This document shows, one piece after another, positions 1 to 10,100 of a stretch of 64,000 nucleotides of DNA. Under the pieces are notes generated by a model. The model made no database searches, was not told where the DNA came from, and worked only from the letters and a program-made list of their open reading frames with translations. Source of the stretch: Fasciola hepatica (taxonomy: Eukaryota > Platyhelminthes > Trematoda > Plagiorchiida > Fasciolidae); assembly GCA_948099385.1 (NCBI GenBank), contig CANUEZ040000156.1, forward strand, positions 6,717,501 to 6,781,500. The letters run 5' to 3'. The position numbers and the translations under genes are program-made. Every line of letters begins with the position of its first letter. Positions within the stretch are counted from its first letter, which is position 1.

Positions 1-239
1 GATAAAGGGCGACTTTTCGTCTATGGCGGCCAATAAAGGGAGTAGGTTTGAGGTGAGGCTGGCAGCCGACTGTGTTGAGGCACCTGAAGGTAGTTCGCAT
101 ATCTCAAACGTTGCACGATGGGGCCCCCGGGAATTCGAACCTCGCTCCAGGCTGAGACCATTGCTGACTCTGATGAGGCCTAGGCTGGTGTTCTGGCACG
201 TCAATATGTGTATACAACGGATTCCGAAACAACTCTTCA

Positions 240-1015
240 ACCATTTTTAAAACCCGTTACCGCTCTCTGTCATTTTCATGTGGACCAGATCGTGGCACGA
301 GTACAATTTCTCAAGTCTCACCAATCAGCCGGCTTTGAAGGAATTCACCCTCAGGTGTTAGGTTTACTCTCCGACATCACTGCATCACCAATCGCCTGGT
401 TAGCAAACAACTAGCTAGCACTAGAGCGACTACCGGATGGCTGGAGGTAAGCCGTTATTGTTTCGCGGTTCAAAAGCGATGCTAGAGCCGCGGCCGTCAA
501 TTACGGTCCCTTGAGTCTAACACGTGTAGCCTGCAAGATTATGGACGTCTCATAACCAAGCAGGTGCACGAACACATGGAAAGCGATCACTTGTTCAGTT
601 CTAAGCAAAATGGTCCTCGCAGAACCTGGTCCCGCTTGCTAAATCTTCTGCTCGCACGCGAGAGCTGGAGTGAAGCGAAGGCCGAGGGATGTTCCACAGA
701 TATCATCTTCGTGGACTTCAGAAAAGCCTTTGACAAGGTCCCACATGACCACCTCTTCCTGAAGTTCAGACTACTGTAAATGGCCGATCTCTTGCCAAGA
801 TAGAGTGAAGATCCTCCGAGAGGACGAAGATTTGCCGTTGGATTCTGAAAAGCCAACTCCAGATGGCAATCAGAGACCAGTAATGTTCCCCAGGGGTCTG
901 TTCTCTGACCGTTATTGCTTTCCACTTACATAAAGATCTTCCCCCAGTCTTCTCATTCTCTCGTCTACTGTAAGCAGTTGATCCGAAGCACACATCTTTC
1001 GGATGCAGATAGCAA
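240..1015 (+). mobile_element. Decayed CR1-like non-LTR retrotransposon fragment (reverse transcriptase)
   Basis: Several short plus-strand frames, broken by stops and frameshifts, together read like the N-terminal half of a CR1-clade reverse transcriptase. An early frame has SHQSAGFEGIHPQVL (compare the usual S..GPDGI.P..L), then comes a W-LP-W...V-I segment, and at 700-770 VDFRKAFDKVPHDHL, the RT block with the first catalytic aspartate. No intact frame remains, so it is a dead copy. The same family recurs at 16.0-17.0 kb and its upstream part at 20.5-22.2 kb, all in plus orientation. Clade assignment is by motif pattern only. Confidence 0.65.
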
Positions 1016-2499
1016 AATTACACAAGACCTAAATACTCTTCTGCACTGGTCCTCTGAGTAGAAGCTGCCACTGAAAGTGCCGAAGTGAATTCACATGCAC
1101 ATGGGACACTGTCAGCAGCCAGCGAGTCACCAACTGTCTGAAAACTTGCTCTGAACAAAGGATTGCCGGTGCTACCTAGGAGATTTTGTGTCTTGTCCAC
1201 TGAAAACCGAAAGTCAAAAACACAGCCAGTACTTCCGCTTGGAGTGTTCCTGCCGTGCAATGAACACGACGGCAGTTCTCCTCGTTGTGAAAAGCTGCGC
1301 AATGGGAATGTGTCCCTCGTCCACAAGTCGCACATATGATTTAATAAACATCCACATCCAAGTCCACGGACGGCTCCTCTTTTCTGCGTACACTGCAGGT
1401 ACGCACACCACCCCTCAACGGCGCGAAGAACTGTAACCGTTATACCGAACGCGAATTACGAGTAACCCAACTAACGAATCCCAAAGTCAAAACAAGATTG
1501 ATTCGCTGATTCTACGGTACTGGATTTACAACTTATACGCACATAGATATGTACAAACCTCAACTGTACGGCCACAACGTTTAGCAAAGAGGACCGGAGT
1601 TCAACAAAGGGTCAGTGTCAGGTGTCACCGTCACGGCAGTCCGAATTCGAGTCGAAAACATGACACGGCACATGAGCGAAATATAAACAAATGTTCAAAG
1701 TAGTGGTTGATGCATACCGCACTTGTTCGAGGGTCAATAGGGTATGGAGCTTAGCCTCAGCAATACAAGTATGTGACAACGGTTAGGGAGGATTTTCACA
1801 CACGTACGTTACACCGCGCACCAAATACTCCCATGAAACGGTCAACATCCGAGGAGTAGATGGGGGCACTGATTCGCCCTAACCTACGTAGACCCTAAAG
1901 TCAGTGTATACGTAGGTCGCCATGGGCTTCATCTATTGTTGGCCAGTCGCAGACATGCTTGCAGGTTTTCTTGAGGTTATGCCCCACACATCGACGACCT
2001 AGAGTTTTATCTGAAAATGGTACGACATTATCGATATACGAAAAACGGGATTCGGTGTGATCTGGATGCGTGAACAGATTAGGGAATGTAGGGGACAAAA
2101 GGCTTCCCGAATGTGTGTTAAGTACACGGTAAAATGAAGACTGAGAATTCTCGATGAAGAATGGAGAATGCTACCGGGTACTCGAACATCAGGGGGACCA
2201 ACATATGGTTTGTTTTCTGTAGAAGTATGTTTGGCTCAAAACTTATATCAGTTTGAACACAGACTGGACAATAATACAGACTGGAAGTCCCGGAAATGGA
2301 GATGTTTCTATAAACGGTCAACAAGTGTTGGCTCAAAAGTTTCCGCTACTTCACAAACAATGTCGTGCCGTGTGCTAAATTGGGGCTTCAATAAATAACT
2401 CCATCTTAAATCGTAAAAGCCTAATCAAATTAAACACAAATGTATTTCGAAGACTGGGCAAAGGGTTGGAACCTACAGGAGAATGCATGAGGGATAAAT

Positions 2500-3290
2500 A
2501 AATATATTCAAGCTCCAGTTGGCATCAGCAGACTTGGTTTTAGCTTGGCCTGTCGCATCGACGTCGCCCTCACCACTATAAGTAGCACGTTGGCTCGCAT
2601 GGGTTTTATTCTTCGGATGCTGCTGTGAAACAGCCTGCTTCTTCTGGTGTTTTCGTCTATACTAGCCAGCTCACGGGTCTCGAACAGGAGGGCGTTTAGT
2701 TGTAGCAGGCGTAGATCATCGAATTCCGCTTGGTTCAACTCGCCCGGCAGTATCGTTCCCACGTTTAACGTGTTCTGTGGTTGTGCGCCCTTCAAAATCG
2801 GTAACGATATTTTGTATCTTGTCCACTAGGCCATGATTTCTAACAATTTTATCCAGTCGGGGAAATGGCACAGTTTTTCTATTAGTCCTACGCTTCCCGT
2901 GTAGTTTGCAACCAGTATCAGTCGTTTCATTTCTATATCGCCATCCTCAGACTTGGATGTTAGTAGCGTTGGGCACATCTCTTTAGATGTAGTTGAAAAG
3001 TCCGGTCCCTTTGTCCACACCCGTTATCACGAATTCCGAAGCAATATATCCGACTTACGCTGATTCTTTTCAATGTTTTCGCCCCTCGAATCTTTACATT
3101 AGCAACCCTAACCCACAGGGTTGACTGTAACTGCATATGGTCAAAATATAGTCCGTGGTTACTTTTCACCCCTCTAGCCAATCTCTTTTCGTACTGACGT
3201 CTGCATTCTGGTTGGGTTCCTAGCGCCTTTCCGGGGTCCGTTCGGTTCGCTTCAAGTTGCACAGCACAGGCAATGGCCACGGCCAATCGA
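2500..3290 (-). mobile_element. Degenerate BEL/Pao-like pol fragment (left arm copy)
   Basis: On the minus strand, in order: a stretch ending in WTKGPDFSTTSKEM (compare the W..GP.FL... context near the protease/RNase H end of BEL/Pao pol), FPDWIKLLEIMAW (compare the Y/FSSW.+LLR.TAW block), then after a stop and in the same frame GELNQAEFDDLRLLQLNALL followed by a conserved-looking ..SIDENTRRSRLFHSSIRR segment (compare the LT..EL..A......Q...F..E...L and S.L..L.P motifs before the integrase). Stops break it. A near-identical copy is at 13050-13830. Family assignment is by these patterns; flatworm BEL/Pao elements such as Sinbad are known. Confidence 0.5.
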
Positions 3291-3452
3291 GCGTCTACAG
3301 TTCCTTCGGTGACATGTAAACCTGCATGAACAACCCACTCTAGTTATTATCTAAATACGCTGGAACTCTCTGAATTTGAGCGTTATTCCTCCTGTGAATT
3401 AGTTATCCATCATGTGATAACGACAGTGCCGAACTAGTTGTTGCTTTATATA

Positions 3453-3455
<3 letters not shown>

Positions 3456-3498
<43 letters not shown>
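3456..3498. repeat. (TA)n microsatellite
   Basis: Pure AT dinucleotide tract of about 43 bp inside the left arm. Its counterpart in the right arm is at 12844-12884. Alternating Tyr-Ile open frames across it are not genes. Confidence 0.95.
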
Positions 3499-3501
<3 letters not shown>

Positions 3502-3785
3502 CTAGAATCTAATTTGAATCGTCTAGAGTGTGAATTGATACTCTTCATTGAAGAGCCCACAAATGAATCACAACTGTGATTTCTCATAGTTATTCGTGTC
3601 TGGGTCATTGGTAACCCAACGAACAACGAGGCTGCATGTGAATATATAGCATCGGAGTGCACAAGTATAAAGACGAGTGGGCAGAGGAGCACCAGGTACG
3701 CATACCTGACGGGCGGCAACAACCGAGAAACCGGTCATGTGCTTCCGGGGAAATTTCGCCCACACGTTAACATACTACTCACTTT

Positions 3786-3787
<2 letters not shown>

Positions 3788-3859
<72 letters not shown>
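3788..3859. repeat. (TA)n microsatellite with one G interruption
   Basis: About 72 bp of TA repeat, interrupted once by a G near 3818. The matching tract in the right arm (12499-12554) is shorter and uninterrupted, which accounts for most of the 20-bp length difference between arms. Confidence 0.95.
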
Positions 3860-3861
<2 letters not shown>

Positions 3862-3965
3862 CCTGGGGCATACCCACAAGGACACCCAGTAAGCATATTC
3901 CATTGAAGTTCTTCCACGATTTGGTCATTATCGGGGTTATATTTCGATTGAATACACAGCACAAA

Positions 3966-4551
3966 ACGTCCGAGGAGAAGCGTAATTGGTTCAAGGAATA
4001 AGGTTGCTTAATTAATAATTTTTACAAAATCCGGTAAACTTGATGCGGTGAAACCATAAAGACTGGAATTTGAGAAATACGCACGATTCTCTCTAGTTAA
4101 AAGCTTTCTGTGACTGCTTGATAAAGAGAGGGGACAAAAAATAAGTGCGTTAACAAATACTAGCGCACATGAATACGGTGTTGTAGGAATAGAACAAGGT
4201 GACTCACAGTAGGCTTACAACAATTGATATGAAGCCTGTCATACGTAACTGCTCCTCGAGTTTGCTTTATTGAGGTTTCTGACCAGGGGATAGTATGCCT
4301 TTGGAACGAGAATCTAATAGCTTCGATGATGCCTGACTAGTCGTCGTAGATGAGGTAGACATGACCTTTTGGGATTGTGAGTTTGGTTTTTTGCAGCTAC
4401 AGATCTTGGAACTCTCATAAGCAATACAGAGAGAATGATCCGTGATAACCATTTGCGGTTGTGTTGAAACTTTGTCTTCATCAGTTTGAAACTTTTGGTC
4501 CCCTTTATCCAATTTATGAGAACGGAGAGAAGACATAAGTCGCGAGATGCA
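3966..4551. other. Spacer between left arm and Penelope-like element
   Basis: Nothing firmly identified. A short serine/threonine-rich minus-strand open frame at 4267-4536 ends here; it has no recognisable motif and could be chance or an eroded part of the adjacent retroelement. Confidence 0.3.
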
Positions 4552-4615
4552 AGCATTTCGTTTACTCTTGTCAACCGCGGACGTAAAACGTGTCAGTATA
4601 TATACATGGTACAGT
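4552..4615 (+). repeat. Inverted terminal repeat of the Penelope-like element (3' side of pol)
   Basis: 64 bp matching the reverse complement of 6602-6665 except for one G/A difference in the CCGCGGTT(G/A)AC segment. It lies 86 bp beyond the pol stop codon. Confidence 0.9.
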
Positions 4616-4701
4616 AGGGGGGGAGGGTAATTGCAACACTAAAGTAGGCACGATCGAAAGTTCTTACAGTGCGTACGTTGGGGAGAGTGAAGTCAGTCGT
4701 G

Positions 4702-6627
4702 TTAACGCCAGGGTAAACAAACATTTTGGGTCAATCGTTTTTGTGCACAGAGTGTTGGCTGATGCATCATTATTAGAATAGCTTCACTGAACGCTAGTAG
4801 TTTCGGTACTGGATTGCGCAACAATGCTTTGAAACACTGGGTCGGGTTAACTTTGTGACCTGATGCAATCAAGTGTCTTCCAATCGAAGAAGCTGGCGGT
4901 TTCACGTCGTTGTGTATTGCCCCAGCAGGTTGCGTCATCAAGTTTGACAGCCATTTGGGTATGTGTTCTGACACTCGTTGAGTCAAGCAACGATCCGTCC
5001 TGCCAATGTATACGTCACCGCAACTGCAAGTGAACTGATAGACAATATATGAGACATTGGGATCAGCAAGACTGTTTGAGTGATTTTGAAAGCATAACCT
5101 TTTTGTTGTCTGCAGCAAATGCAACTGCGCCGCTGTGTATGTGTGCCTTAGAGCTGACTTGAGATTACAATTTATTTGATTGAATAAATGATCTCCTTTA
5201 AAAGGCAAAGTGATAAAAACTTGCTTCTTTTCCACGTTCATTGTTTTCTCGCGCACAAGTCTCGGCCTCTGATGTTGTCTGATAAAGTTCTCCGGATAAC
5301 CGTTAGCCAGCAGCGTTCTTTTTATGAACTCTTCTTCGTTTTGTGTTTGATCCTCTGTACATATTTTCTGGGCTCTGTTGAAGAGAGTTCTAACCAATCC
5401 ACGTTTGTAAGCCACTGGGGCGAAGCTGGAGAATTGTAAATAACGACCACCCCACGTTGCTTTTCGGTGGATTCTGCACTGTAGAGTCCCATTCTGACAC
5501 CTGGTTAATAGAATATCTAGAAAGGACAAACTATTATCACGTTCTTCTTCGTGAGATACACTGAGGTTTGGGTGAATAGAGTTAAGAACGTTAACAAAAG
5601 GGATAAAACGTTCTTCAGTCGTAAAAATTAAAATATCATCCACGTATCGTCTGTAAAATAGAAACTGAGAAATATTATCACAGAGCTGTTTTTCGATCAT
5701 ACCCAAAAATACATCTGCCAAGGTTGGGTCTAGAGGGCTTCCCATGGCCACACCATCCGTTTGTTTGTATGATTTACCTTCAAAATTGAACCGAATGTTT
5801 TCTGTGCATAAAATAATGAGTTCTTTAAGGTATTCAACAGGAATAGGCAGGTGAAAGTTGTGCGAAGAAATAAAATCACATAGATAATCTACTGTCTCAC
5901 GAAGAGGAACCTTTGTAAAAAGGGACTCAACATCGACGGAATACATTTTATCTGAACTCACTGCAATACTGTTTAGCAAATTCGCGAGTTCAAATGAGTC
6001 TTGTAGACAAAATGGTGTTATGTGTTTCCGAACGGGGACAAAAACCTCGACGAGCAACCGGGCAAGTTTGTGATAAGCCGAGTTTTGCATGCATAATATT
6101 GGCCTCAAAGGGACTCCAGGCTTGTGTACTTTAGGTGATCCTCTCAAGCAGGGCGTCTGTGTTCCAAATGGTTTGAGCTTCTTGTATGTAGTTTCAGAAA
6201 TGAAACCATGTAGGAGTAAAATTTGGAGTTGTCTTGATATTTGTTTCTCTATCAGCATATTGTTCTCTGGAGTAGTGTCCAGTTTGAAGCGCTGCGCATC
6301 GGAAAGTATCTGTTCCATCTTTTCCATGTATTCTTTCCTTTCCATAATTACGACTCCTGATCCTTTATCCGGTCGTAGAAACAACAAATCATTCATTTGT
6401 TTTAGTTGTTTAACCGCCACCCGGTGTTCTTGTGATAAACAACACCACTGACGTATGGGAGCAGAGAGGTATTGTTTAGAAATATCAACCAGCTTCGCCT
6501 TGAACCAGCCGGCTTTGTCGGATGACGTGGGCACTAGATCTTTGACTTGATCATAAAGGTTCTCGAACTGAACGCGTGTTTGTAGCTGGCTCACTTGGCT
6601 CACTGTACCATGTATATATACTGACAC
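4702..6627 (-). CDS. Penelope-like reverse transcriptase with GIY-YIG endonuclease
   Basis: Unbroken 641-codon frame. RT motifs in order: RPDKGSGVVIM (about residue 84), GSPKVHKPGVPLRPI (about 163), YSVDVESLFTKVPL with the first catalytic Asp (about 230), DGVAMGSPLDPTLADVFLG (about 290), the YVDD catalytic box in RRYVDDILIF (about 327) and SFLDILLTR. The C-terminal part, about 523-600, is a GIY-YIG nuclease: YIVYQFTCSCGDVYIGRT with the CxC pair typical of Penelope elements, then the catalytic-Arg segment QRVSEH and a downstream GRHLIASGH. Family knowledge: this nuclease nicks target DNA for RT priming. The frame opens at a non-ATG codon inside the inverted repeat, so the native start is missing or upstream. 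It could still encode an active catalytic core. Confidence 0.92.
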   Translation of the reverse strand: MSVYIHGTVSQVSQLQTRVQFENLYDQVKDLVPTSSDKAGWFKAKLVDISKQYLSAPIRQWCCLSQEHRVAVKQLKQMNDLLFLRPDKGSGVVIMERKEYMEKMEQILSDAQRFKLDTTPENNMLIEKQISRQLQILLLHGFISETTYKKLKPFGTQTPCLRGSPKVHKPGVPLRPILCMQNSAYHKLARLLVEVFVPVRKHITPFCLQDSFELANLLNSIAVSSDKMYSVDVESLFTKVPLRETVDYLCDFISSHNFHLPIPVEYLKELIILCTENIRFNFEGKSYKQTDGVAMGSPLDPTLADVFLGMIEKQLCDNISQFLFYRRYVDDILIFTTEERFIPFVNVLNSIHPNLSVSHEEERDNSLSFLDILLTRCQNGTLQCRIHRKATWGGRYLQFSSFAPVAYKRGLVRTLFNRAQKICTEDQTQNEEEFIKRTLLANGYPENFIRQHQRPRLVREKTMNVEKKQVFITLPFKGDHLFNQINCNLKSALRHTYTAAQLHLLQTTKRLCFQNHSNSLADPNVSYIVYQFTCSCGDVYIGRTDRCLTQRVSEHIPKWLSNLMTQPAGAIHNDVKPPASSIGRHLIASGHKVNPTQCFKALLRNPVPKLLAFSEAILIMMHQPTLCAQKRLTQNVCLPWR

Positions 6628-6665
6628 GTTTTACGTCCGCGGTTAACAAGAGTAAACGAAATGCT
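6602..6665 (-). repeat. Inverted terminal repeat of the Penelope-like element (5' side of pol)
   Basis: Reverse complement of 4552-4615 with one mismatch over 64 bp. The pol frame runs open through its inner part, so its first codons derive from the repeat rather than from conserved pol sequence. Confidence 0.9.
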
Positions 6666-7069
6666 TCATCAGTTTGACAGAACAATAAGACGTTATGTAA
6701 AACACAGTGAGAAGGATATGGTAGAATATGCGAAATGCACAAGGTGCCACCCGTTGGCCATTTAATAAGCTGCTCTGTAAACCTTTGACGGATACTCTCA
6801 ACAACAATTCTATCAGATTTTAGCATGCTAGAAAATATTAGGGACATTATTCGAGAAGATTTCTTGCTTATACTTTGTACACGCAAAGAATGCTATCTTG
6901 AAGCAGAACGGGTCTGAACAGAGGAACGAAACAATTTTTAGCCCTTGCCTTTTGGAAGAAAGCATACTCGGATAAGCTGAAATGGCAAGAATGATTTAAA
7001 CCAAGATCTCTAACTAAATGTTTTCAGAGGTACCCATTACCAGTGATATTTTCGAACGTTGGGCTTAGC

Positions 7070-7188
7070 CCAACGTGTTCCCAATTGGGCGCAGGTATCG
7101 CTGCCGAGCGGTTTTATTGATGTGGTCCAAAGTTAGTCCAAAGTTAGCCCAACGTTGTCCAATGTGCGCCCCATTGGGAACACGTTGG
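7070..7188. repeat. Imperfect hairpin with 23-bp arms
   Basis: 7070-7092 and 7166-7188 are reverse complements with one mismatch, each containing the internal palindrome-like CCCAATTGGG. The 73-bp loop holds two tandem copies of TCCAAAGTTAG and further CCAACGTTG-like words. It resembles the end or core of a small foldback/MITE-type repeat; no transposase lies beside it. Confidence 0.75.
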
Positions 7189-7189
7189 C

Positions 7190-10100
7190 CTGCTGTTTGG
7201 GTGGTGCGTCTTGATGGATCGTAATGGGCTTGGTAAAACTCTAGTTTACAAAATGTCCAAGAAAAAAGGCGATGGAACCACTCAATTAGGATTGGAGACA
7301 AAAGAGTCAGGTGGAAGTAAACGTCCACCATAAAGGAAAATCTGTTTTTAGGATAGACTTGTGTCACGAAGACTTTCGGTTACACATTTGAGTCAATACC
7401 GTTTCAGATAATCCACAGGAGACATGTGTTCAACCACCTATATGAATCCCAGTTATAAAGTTCATGAGGTAGGGAAGAGCCGATGGGGTGGGCCAACAAG
7501 TTTGAGAAGGATTTAAGTCACCAGCAAAAGCTTGGTGCCAGAAAGCAGGAAATAGTGATATTCAAAGGTTTAATCAGAAACAAAAACAAGGAAATAGGGG
7601 AATCAGAGGAGCAATGCTTGTAGCCAAAGTAAATTACGGTGTTTTGGAGGCCGAGAGTGAACCAGAGAGAATCAGGAATAGAATCGAGAGCAATGTTTAA
7701 AACAGAGGTTGATGTGTTGACTTCCTTAACATTTGCTAAGTTGGTTTAGTCGGTTAGTTTTCTGTAGATTGTATCCTAGCAAGTAAACTTGATCATCGCA
7801 TGGGTCCTCAGAAAGCCATTACTCAGTTATCAAAGTTATGTCGTAGTTATGTGTGAAGACTAAATTTTCAAGTGACAAAATTGCCGTTAATAGAGAGAGT
7901 CAAATAGAGTTAGAGATATACCAGTTGTGGTAAGTGGTGTAGGTGCATCGTAAAGACGGGGTCGATTAGATGAAGACCAACTGTCTTTATTAGGAGCAGC
8001 GGAGATGAGAGTTAGAAGGGGGTACAGAGATGTGAGGGCTAACGGTTGCTCATATCGGGTGGTTTCCAACCAAACTCAAATAACTAGTACAATGCAAGGG
8101 ACTGCTGAGAGGCAGTATAACTGGATATTGTTGGAGGTGGAGATGTCGGAGAAAACGGGAAACCCTGTGAAACGTGGCGGGTGGTTGTCAAAGTGGGGTG
8201 ATTGTATTCATTTGGAAAAGAATGGCCTGTCCAAACGGAGTAGATATTGAAGGAGACACGGGGTGTTGGAATATAAATTTTTGAGGAATAGAGGTGTAGA
8301 GGAGAAAATTAAGTTGCGCGTTGTGGAAGGCGTAAGGCGGGGTGGGCGGTTTACAGCAAAATGGAATGGTAAGAATCGAATGCGGCTGAGACAGTAATCA
8401 GATGAGCAACTTAGTGAGAGGTGAATGGGACTGTGTGCGTAGGTTGTATTTTAGTTTTGGTAGGTGACATAGGTGATGGATATGTAAGTACCACTGATGC
8501 ACGGGAGCAAGCCATACTGTCCAGGGGCTAAACCGGTTTTGATGAGCACAAGGAATTTGACTGAGGAGAAGACGGTTGGTGGGAAGAAGGCGGGTTCGTA
8601 AGAAGGGCGGAAAGACTGGTGAATCATTCATATGGATGATGATTAGCCTATTAATAGAGAGGACAGATCAAATCGTATTTACGGGTATGCACAATAGAGG
8701 ATGGGGTGGGATAATGAGGTAATAGTTGTCTTCTTTCACTGGATGTCAGTAGAAGAGGAGACTTGGACACGTCCCAATCAGTATTACCGGGCTTCGATTT
8801 AAGGGAGTACGGGGCGGGGACCGAAGGGGAGGGAACAGCGTGTGCGTGAGAAGATGAAGAGGAGAGGGGTGTGAGAAGGGGAACCGGCTGCGAAATCAGC
8901 TGATTTTGCTCGACATTATGTGTGTGGAAAGTAGACTACTGTTGCCCATACTGGTACGGTTTAAATGGGCATGAATATTTACACCGTAGCAAGAAAACCA
9001 CCGCCGCCAAGATGTGAACCTCTTCCTTGTCGTTACAATAATCCTACACGACCTTCACTAGCCCTTCATAATGGATTGTACGTTTAGGAAATGTGTTCGC
9101 AGCAACGCAATTCATGATGCGGTGCTGTTAACATATCACACATCCTGCACGTCGCTACACAAAGGTACTATGCACTAACTTAAACACCGTGACTGAAAAA
9201 GTCTATTTGCATATTTACGGTGAGAATATTACAACACTACAAGATTTTTAACGTAACGACCAACTGGATAGGCAGTTCAGCAAAATTTCAGTACGCAAGC
9301 CCTTGTTGTATGTTGTAAATAAGGCAATGAAGGTCCGTAAATAGTCTGCGGTAACAGTAAAATCAACTTGGATATACAACAGAGTACATCCATTGGGCCA
9401 GAGAAACATTTAGGTCCTCCCAGCATAGCTATTCCGTAATACGTAAGATCGGTCATGAGGAACTACCGGCAATGAGAATTAAAAAAGCTGGCCTATCAAT
9501 AACGCGTACGGTTTGCGTATATGTTAGTCTATCTGTATCACTATTTCCCGTTTCTATACTAGTTCCTTCCTCCGTGAGCCGTCAACAACAGTTACAACGG
9601 TAGCCTTGTCGCAAACTAAACAATAACTTGGCTTTTGTGTGACACTCTGAGTTCAGATGACACTTCTTCGCTAAAGGTGGCAGGTTAGCATATCCCAAAC
9701 TTCATGTAGACGTGTTGACATTGCTTATCCCAGAAAACAATATGAGAGCCGTTTGCCAAGTTATATATGTTGACTTACCAGTTTCATTTATTGAATAGAA
9801 CCAGTAACTGTATATTGAATTACCGTGGTTTCTTATATAGTAATGGTATGACGGAGTGTTCATACCGCTTGCCGAGTTAGTGAGTGGTCGGTCACTGAAA
9901 AATAGTATAGAGAATTACGGATTGATGTTGAGCACGACTACGTCAGAGGGACCGCAATTAGATGAACACAGGTATATAAACCACAAGACTGCATCCTCCG
10001 TCTGAAAATGACTGTCACCAAGGAGACTTAACCGGCGGAATGCAAATAAGCGTTGTTGTTGTGGTTGATTAGTTTTGATGACTTCTAAACGAGTGTCTAC

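Larger units (their letters stand above)
1242..3965 (-). repeat. Left arm of a 2.7-kb large inverted repeat
   Basis: The reverse complement of this segment is repeated at 12393-15096. Paired positions sum to 16338 over most of the arm, so there are few net indels; the offset changes by 20 only across the (TA)n tracts. By eye the arms differ by occasional single substitutions, for instance near 1333 and 1611-1625, suggesting roughly 98-99% identity. The outer end is abrupt at 1242, next to unrelated sequence. The arm holds a degenerate BEL/Pao-like pol fragment and two long (TA)n tracts. Whether this is a segmental inverted duplication or two insertions of one element in opposite orientation cannot be decided here. 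Confidence 0.9.
4552..6665 (-). mobile_element. Penelope-like retroelement bracketed by 64-bp inverted repeats
   Basis: A long minus-strand pol frame (4702-6627) lies between two 64-bp sequences, 4552-4615 and 6602-6665, that are reverse complements with one mismatch. Terminal repeats of variable, sometimes inverted, arrangement are typical of Penelope-like elements (PLTRs). The inverted repeat at 6602-6665 contains the 5' end of the open frame, so the N-terminal portion upstream of the RT fingers seems truncated or rearranged. The intact pol frame contrasts with the stop-ridden retrotransposons elsewhere in the window, so this copy is probably the youngest. Confidence 0.85.

Noticed and set aside
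129..141. GGTTCGAATTCC B-box sequence on the minus strand, suggesting a tRNA
   Set aside because: No A box at the expected distance and no foldable cloverleaf. The region also matches a retroposon remnant.
3785..4001. Long Tyr-Ile alternating open frames in several regions (3.4-3.9, 12.3-12.9, 33.7-34.3, 50.6-50.9 kb)
   Set aside because: They are direct translations of (TA)n tracts, open in every frame, and carry no coding signal.
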